Assembly: GCA_029641185.1 (NCBI GenBank)
Contig: JAPWGK010000002.1
Span: 620,001-684,000, forward strand
DNA: 64,000 bases
Direction of reading: 5' to 3'
Source: Pseudofabraea citricarpa
Lineage: Eukaryota > Ascomycota > Leotiomycetes > Helotiales > Dermateaceae
The notes beneath the pieces are model-generated. The model searched no databases, was not told where the DNA came from, and was given only the letters and a program-made list of their open reading frames with translations. Each line of letters begins with the position of its first letter. The stretch's first letter is position 1. Below, piece after piece: positions 57,784 through 64,000 of the stretch. The translations under genes and the position numbers were made by a program.

Positions 57784-58584
57784 TCATTTCTTAAAGAAGA
57801 TGTTAGGGTTCGCTCGCAAATTCCTTAAAGCTTGACGGTACGCCGATCGCTTCTGAGCAGCTTCATCAACCACTTCGCTTGTGTAGGATTGATCAACATT
57901 TCCATCCCTATCAATGAGATCCTTGTGTCTCAAAGAACTGCGATATCTCATTGGCTCATCAAGCTCGACGGCGCGCCTTATTTGTGCCATCTCTGAAACC
58001 TCCGGCCATGAAAGGTAGTGACCCGTAGCCAGCATCTCACTCTCGATCTTCGTGACATGCTTTCTGAGATCTTTGTGCTCCGAGTTGATCATGACGCGAA
58101 GCCTAGACTTAATATCTGGGAGTATGATGGCAACATGCTCCCCGTAAATGCGATACTGGTCCGCTACTGCTTTCCTAACTTGCCACTCGCGTTTGGCGTG
58201 AAGAGTACCTGCTGGGGACCAATTTGTGGCCATGGCGTTCTGAAGGACCTCCCTCCGGAAGCTTTGAGAAAGCCAATAGTTGGGAGACATGATTCGCCGG
58301 CTGTGAATTGATGCAGTTATTGCTAGAGGTACACCTGTTTCTCATTCATTATCTTCCGTCTCGTGACACGACACGTGTGGCTCGCGCCCTCACTTACAAG
58401 TAACTACGCCGGCAGCTATCTGTACTGGCCACGGCCAGTTTAATGGGTTCCACCTCGACCTAGGCGCGTTTGAAGAGCGGGGATATCCAACATCATCCAT
58501 GCTTGGTAGGGTTTGAGGTTTGTATTTTATAGATGGATGTCTTGAGGAGGTCGTGACATTTGAGAAAATACTGCCTTTGCTCAC
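57784..58584 (-). CDS. Small conserved-type membrane protein of unknown function
   Basis: Two exons (58584-58398, 58334-57784) give 245 residues. Not recognised. It has a polar N-terminus (about 45 residues), then WNPLNWPWPVQIAAGVVTCV followed by PLAITASIHSRR, which reads as one membrane helix with a basic cytoplasmic or matrix side. A long, charged, helical C-terminal part follows (for example HAKREWQVRKAVADQY), ending in ANPNIFFKK; a KK-x-x retrieval signal is not formed. The intron falls inside the membrane helix, and its acceptor at 58,335 joins VVTC to VPLAITA without a stop. An ATG at 58,290 would give a shorter, soluble 168-residue form. The architecture resembles small mitochondrial or ER membrane proteins, but I cannot assign a family. 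Confidence 0.72.
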
Positions 58585-59064
58585 CGCCTTATTGATACTC
58601 GTTTAAGTAGCAGCTCGCTTCATATCACGTGTATACGTACTATGTTTCCTTTCGTTTACAAAATTAGTACTAGTAAGATAAATATATTAAAAACTCTTGT
58701 ATCGCAAGATTTCCTAAGTTGATGGATGTAAGGTTTAGATAAAAGTCATGTTTACGCTAGTACCACCTACTTAAACGGACAACGGTCGAGTCTGTGTAAC
58801 CTCAGATACACGCGAAGCTATGAATGATGTCATGAGATCTGACATCCAAATTGCAAACAACGGAATACTAATAGCGGGAGAAATTATTATTTTGGGCTCA
58901 ATCTTATAATAAACTTATCTAAATGAACTAAGTCTCATGAATAGTCAAATTATAAGAGCCTAAGCGAGCGGCCTCCGTGCGTCGAGATGCCTTCATAATA
59001 CGTTATCATAAGTTCTAAGTAAACTAGTGCGTCCAGTAATCCAAATATAATCAAAGATTATCGG
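58585..59064. other. AT-rich spacer
   Basis: Between the membrane protein start and the 3' end of the FAD oxidoreductase, both on the minus strand. No gene. A locally AT-rich segment lies at 58,640-58,700. Confidence 0.65.
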
Positions 59065-60563
59065 CTAGATTAAAGTAACCTTGCCTAGAAGCTTCTCGTA
59101 GACCGGTTTTGATTCCGCGACCGCTACCTCGTCAAATGTTCGCGCAGTAGAGATTCGGTCGGCTGAGATTTTGTAACAGTTTGGCAAGTCCACGTCTTCC
59201 TTACCCAGGATCAAATCAGCGATAGCCTTCCCAGAAAGTCCGGTATTTGGCATGCCGTGGCCAGTAAAGCCACTAGAAATCCATAATCCCGGACCACCTC
59301 CCAATTCCTCGCTAACGGCTCCAACCCATGGTCTTCCATCTCGACTGAATCCCATGATCCCACTCCATTCCCAGCTCGCTTCAAGTTCGTCGTCGTGATT
59401 TTGAAGATCCAGAACTATGTTAAGCTCCCGTCTGAGATATGCTGCCGCTGGGTCATCAATGCTGGAATCGTCTGAAACTCCAACACCACCCTCCACAGCA
59501 AATGCACGCCCACCACCAAACATGAGTTCGCCACCTGTGTTGGTGGAAGAGAAAGGTCGTTGGACAAGATAATCATCTTGGTCGATATTTTGGCATGCAT
59601 GTCCCATAAACGAGTACGAATGTGTGAGAGGTTCATTGACGCTAGCCGGTTTCATTGACTTTGGAGGAAGCAAGCTACTCATTTCACCTCGAACCGGCAC
59701 AATGAGGTCGCTAAATGCTGGTAGCAGATGGGATGTGTAGGCATTTGTAGTTAGCAGCACATTTTTCGCAGCTATCATACCACGTGCCGTATGTACAATC
59801 CATGAGCCGTCATTAACTTTCTGGAGACGAGTAGCCGGTGTATTGGTCTGGAGATTGAAAGAGCCCGCCGATGACTTGTCTGAAAGGAGGCTCTCGAGTA
59901 TGAAGGCAACCAACTTGTAAGGCCAAAGGCTGGCAGCTTTTGATGTTACGATAGCACCAACTGCGGTCGGACATCGTAGATCCTGCAAAGACGGATTTGT
60001 TGAATCCTTCGTAACGACTGTGATCATCTTGGCAAGTTCAGGATCTGCTTCGTGAAGGGCTTTGGTGCCGTCGACGGCAACCTTGAACATAGAACCAGTC
60101 ATATATACATGGCAGCTCGACAGAGACTTCCAATCACATTGGACCTTATTTATTTCGATATAGGCCTTTATAGCATCATAATTACGAACCTCAAAAGCTG
60201 AGACATCGGCAGGATTTGTATAGATCAAAGGTTGACAATGGCCGCCATTCTGTTACCATATCAGCTATCGAAATTGTTGCATGAGATGCTTTGGCTCACT
60301 CGTCCAGTGGCACCCCAGCAAGCCTCCCTCGCTTCGAGCATCACGACATCTAGCTTCTTTCCTGACTCATCGTCGCGAAGATACTTTGCTGCAGAAGCAC
60401 CAGAGATTCCACTTCCAATGATCACCAGATCTGCTTGGGTAGGAAGAGAAGGGGTTGTACGGTGACCCAACAAAACCTTAGAAGGCTCAGTGTGCCAGAA
60501 TGACTTTGTAGAGTTAGGAGTAGGGAGACTTGACTGCCCGGAGGCAACGCTTGCAATCGCCAT
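59065..60563 (-). CDS. FAD-dependent oxidoreductase (DAO family)
   Basis: Two exons (60563-60300, 60249-59065) give 482 residues. The FAD-binding Rossmann motif VIIGSGISGASAAKYL (about residue 48) is followed by the family-typical ATGRNGGHCQP, which is split by the intron after GATGR. The C-terminal GLWISSGFTGHGMPNTGLSG closes the FAD site. This is the DAO superfamily (glycine/D-amino acid oxidase, sarcosine oxidase-like); many fungal relatives are uncharacterised. The substrate is unknown. The start is the Met before AIASVASG; an in-frame Met at 60,638 would add 25 residues that look non-conserved (MTWHPTF...). It lies a few hundred bases from the RIP-mutated block but is itself intact, with no in-frame stops. 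Confidence 0.92.
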
Positions 60564-61020
60564 TATTGTTGCTGTATGATCATCCCTCGAACATGAACTG
60601 AGGTTGAGATGCCAAGCAAAAGTGGGATGCCAGGTCAAGTCTATTCACGTGATTAATAATTGATCTCAAGCGTTCAGAGCGAGTTATCAGCTTAATTATG
60701 CCTTTAGCTTTGGTCACTGGGCTTAGTTTCAGTGTTGAATAATCAATGTCATTGGAGTTCAAGTATAAATTGTCAGACTTTACTGTCAGACTTTGTTATG
60801 ACACCAAAGCAAAATTATCACCTGACTCGTCCGTCACTTACTCTTGAGACTTCTAATAAAGCACAACAGGAATTTACTACATCTCAAGGCCAAACGGAAA
60901 TTTAGCCTTCATCATAGCCGCCTCATCTCCGATCACAACTTAGCCTCCCGGAAGAACTTGTTCACATGATCTAGTTGACCAGCCACAGCGTCTTAGGAAT
61001 AAGCACCTGGTTTTATAAAA
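60564..61020. other. Boundary region before AT-rich block
   Basis: Promoter side of the oxidoreductase gene. Composition is normal until about 61,000, then becomes strongly AT-rich. No gene. Confidence 0.6.
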
Positions 61021-64000
61021 TGACAGAAGTACGGTTTCTTAAGCGTAAAGATACGTTATAACCTAAAACGGGATAAGCGTAGTAGCGTAAGAGGCCTATA
61101 TACCTGTAAGGGCCCCTAACTAGTACGGCACGGCCGAAATCCTTAATATAAGAGCGTGTTAGTAATAAGGATTTATATTAGAATAAATAGAAATAATTAT
61201 AATTATAATAATTATATAAAGTATTACCTCTTTATAATATAATAGTAGGATTACTCTAGTTTTAAATTATTAAATATATTTAAACTTATTTAAATTTATA
61301 ATACTAAAAGTATAAAATTTTTTTTAGGAGTAATATTTTTAGATTTTCTTTCGCTTATATAAATATATTATTAATATATTTTTTAAGGTAAGAATTTTTT
61401 TATTTTTATAACGTATTTATATAATATAAATACTAAAACCCTAAAGCCTAAAGAAAAAAATACGATAATAATAGATTTAATATATTTTCTTTATTTATAA
61501 TATAAGAAAATAATAGTTTATAATAAATATATAAGACTTAAACTCTCTTTATATTATATTAATATCTAATAAGTTAACTCTAAGAATTAAGAGTTTTTAT
61601 AAATATTAAAGTATAATATAAACGAGTAATATTAGTTTTCTTTTATATAAGATTCCCTCTAAGTAATCTTCTTCCTTTTATAGTTATAAATAAAGGTTAT
61701 ATTTTATACGTTTTAGTAAGTAAAAAATCTTAATAATTATATTCTTTATAATACTAATATATATTATTAACTAATTTCGTTTAAGATATTTTTTATTTAA
61801 TAATAATTTTAGTATTATTAGAAGTAATATTATAAAATACTAAAAATTATATTTAATCTTATTCTTAGTTAACTTATATAATATAAAAAAACTAGGTTAT
61901 ATTTATTAATAATAAATAAATAAATAAAAGCTTATTACTTACGTATTATTTACCTTATTAAGCTTTAATTATAACTTATATATTAGGATTCTTAAACTAA
62001 TATAACTTTTTCTAGTATATTAATCTAACTTTTCTCTCTTAGATTATTAGCTTAAAACTAATAGTCTAATAATTAATAATATCCTTTATATTTATTATAT
62101 ATAAAAAAGTAATTAATAAATCTAGGATTTCCTTCTTAGAAATAAAGTATTTAATATATTAGAAGTTAAATATTAATAGTTATATAATTATATATTTATA
62201 TTATCTTTTTTTAGTTAATAATAAAATATTTATACTTATATCTACTTATTCGTTTATAATAAGAGAATTTATCTCTTATATTAATCTTAATAAAATTATT
62301 AATAATTAAGAATTAGATTATATATTATTAATAAAAGTAATCGGCTTAAAAGAATAATTATAATTTATAATATATATATAATTATACTTATAAATAATAA
62401 TATTATTATTATCTTAATCTAGAAATAATTATTTACTTTAAAAGTTAATTTTATTTATTAATAAAGATATTAATACTTATACGAATTTCTTAGCTTTTTA
62501 TAAATATAAAACCTAATTAACTTAAATAAACTTATATACCTAGGTATTTAAAACGCTTTTTTATTATTTTAAACAAGTATCTTAATTAATCTTATATATA
62601 AAAGCTATAAAAGCTTTTATAAGTAAGCTATTATTATTTACTTATTATAAAAGACGATTAACTAAATTAAGTATTTTTTTTAGATTCTTAGAAAAACTCT
62701 TAGAAAGATTCTTAGAAGAATCCTTAGAAGAACTCTTAGAAAAAGTTTTAGGAGTATTTATTATAAGACTTAAAGTTAAAATTAATAAAGAAATATTTAT
62801 TATTTTATTTCTAATAAAAAACTTATATAAAATAATTAAAGAATAATATTAAGGTACGATTTTTTAAATAAAATAAAAATATTTAGGTTAAAAATAATTA
62901 AATAATACTAAGTATTAATAAGACTAAAAGAACTAATAATAAAACCGAGTCTTTTATATAATTTAATAAATTTAACTTTTTATTTTTTTAATTTTCTTTT
63001 AAAAATTAGAAAAGCTCGCTTATAATATTTCTAAAAATCACGTTTTATTTAATCTAATTTAGAAAAATAACTTTTATTTTATTTACCTAGGAGAATTTTA
63101 TTTTAAATAAAAATAAAAAGATTCTTAAATTTAATCTTAAATTTACTAAAGAATTAAGCGAAATAAACGAAAATAATATAAAATTATAAGAGGATCTTAA
63201 TAATCTTTAAGTAATTATAATATATAAAAAAAAGCTTAAAAATAAAAAATTATTAGATCTTAAGAAAAAGATTAAAAAAGTTTAAAAAAAATCTAAAAAT
63301 ACTTTAGTACTAAGAATAATTAGTTTATATAAAAGGTAATCCTAAAATCTTTATTACTTAAAACGATTAGATTAATATATTATTATTAATATTAGAATAA
63401 ACTTTATAAAAACTTTCTTAAATTTATAAGAATTAATTATATAAAAGGAATTTTACTCTTAAATTATATTACTAAAGAATATCCTTAGATTATTTATAAA
63501 TAGATTATAAATACTTATAAAAATCTAAGTAATTCTTTTTCTAAAAGAATTATTTAAAAAAAAGCCCTAAAGTTTTTATTATAAAAGAAAAAGTTTATTA
63601 ATATATCTAGAATAAGAGAGCGTTTTAGTTCTTATTCTTATATTATTAAAATAAGAAATATTATTAGTAACTAGTTTATATATACTTATAAATATCTAAC
63701 TAGAATAATATTATAAGTATAAATTTATAATATAAACGAGTTTTAAGAGAATTTATTAAGTTTTCTTATAATTACTTATTATATAAAAGCCTTAAAAAAA
63801 AAGAAAGTATATATTTATTATAATCAAATATATAACCTATTATTAATAATATTATAATAAAGTAAAACTTCTTATAAATTTATATTCGGGTTTTAGTTAT
63901 TTTAAGCTAGAGGTTTTATATCTTTATAGTTATTTATAGCCTTTCAAATAATATTATATTCTTTTTTTATTATATTACTCTTATTATTTCCTTTTAGTTA
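61021..64000. repeat. RIP-mutated AT-rich block (decayed repeat or transposon)
   Basis: About 3 kb of extreme AT content reaching the window edge. By eye, from 61,160 to 64,000 the plus strand has four CpA (near 62,573, 63,039, 63,825 and 63,938) and no TpG, while CpG still appears (TTCGCT, TACGAT, AACGAG). Loss of CpA/TpG with gain of TpA is the signature of repeat-induced point mutation in ascomycetes. No ORF of 60 codons exists on either strand. The original element cannot be named. Confidence 0.9.
62683..62754. repeat. 12-bp tandem repeat inside the RIP block, 6 units
   Basis: Six degenerate 12-bp units, first GATTCTTAGAAA, each keeping TTAG-A at the same place. In one plus-strand frame every unit contains a TAG, which is what RIP makes of CAG. 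The period of four codons suggests a former coding repeat. Confidence 0.75.

Noticed and set aside
60564..60638. Upstream Met for the FAD oxidoreductase
   Set aside because: Adds 25 non-conserved residues; no signal or anchor-like character to justify it.

Overview
The window looks like nuclear DNA of a filamentous ascomycete (Pezizomycotina, perhaps Leotiomycetes; the class is a guess). Genes are cut by short 48-110 nt GT-AG introns with CTAAC/CTRAY-type branch sites. The gene set is typical of moulds: a UncA-type kinesin-3, a Gis2/CNBP zinc-knuckle protein, Ctp1/Sae2, a Uds1 septation protein, amidases, a GH92 mannosidase, and a fungal NLR-like STAND protein. The last 3 kb is an AT-rich block almost without CpA/TpG, the mark of repeat-induced point mutation (RIP). 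I resolved 17 protein-coding genes with exon structure. An 18th small ORF is doubtful. I found no tRNA or rRNA.

Layout. 0-10.5 kb is accessory: an amidase, an NB-ARC/TPR STAND protein, a possible 65-residue gene, a protein with a C-terminal membrane region, and a CmcJ/AsaB-type oxygenase 90 bp behind it. 11.3-13.6 kb (minus) is a leukotriene A4 hydrolase-type aminopeptidase. 13.6-20.9 kb has no recognisable gene and separates it from the divergent uds1 gene (20.9-23.0 kb). 23.9-26.2 kb holds an NAD(P)-binding protein and a DJ-1/PfpI protein.

26.2-28.9 kb lies between two convergent 3' ends (PfpI and kinesin). It holds the most unusual structure here: 21 copies of a 13-nt motif (consensus GTTGCAYRTCGCA), often next to short palindromes of differing sequence. 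The copies point forward in the left part and mostly backward in the right part.

28.9-44.9 kb is conserved core: kinesin-3 (minus), the 12-exon zinc-knuckle gene with several micro-exons, and sae2/ctp1, with gene-poor spacers between. 45.3-50.4 kb (minus) carries two secretory-pathway hydrolases, a GH92 alpha-mannosidase and an M28 aminopeptidase; each needs one GC-AG intron. 50.8-53.5 kb (minus) is a dynamin-like GTPase. 55.5-60.6 kb carries a second amidase, a short membrane protein and an FAD-dependent oxidoreductase. From about 61 kb to the end the sequence is RIP-mutated.

No single pathway ties these genes together. Core cell-biology genes (transport, septation, DNA-end resection, RNA binding) are interspersed with accessory metabolic and NLR/dynamin genes. 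All exon boundaries come from reading splice signals and frame continuity by eye, without transcripts.
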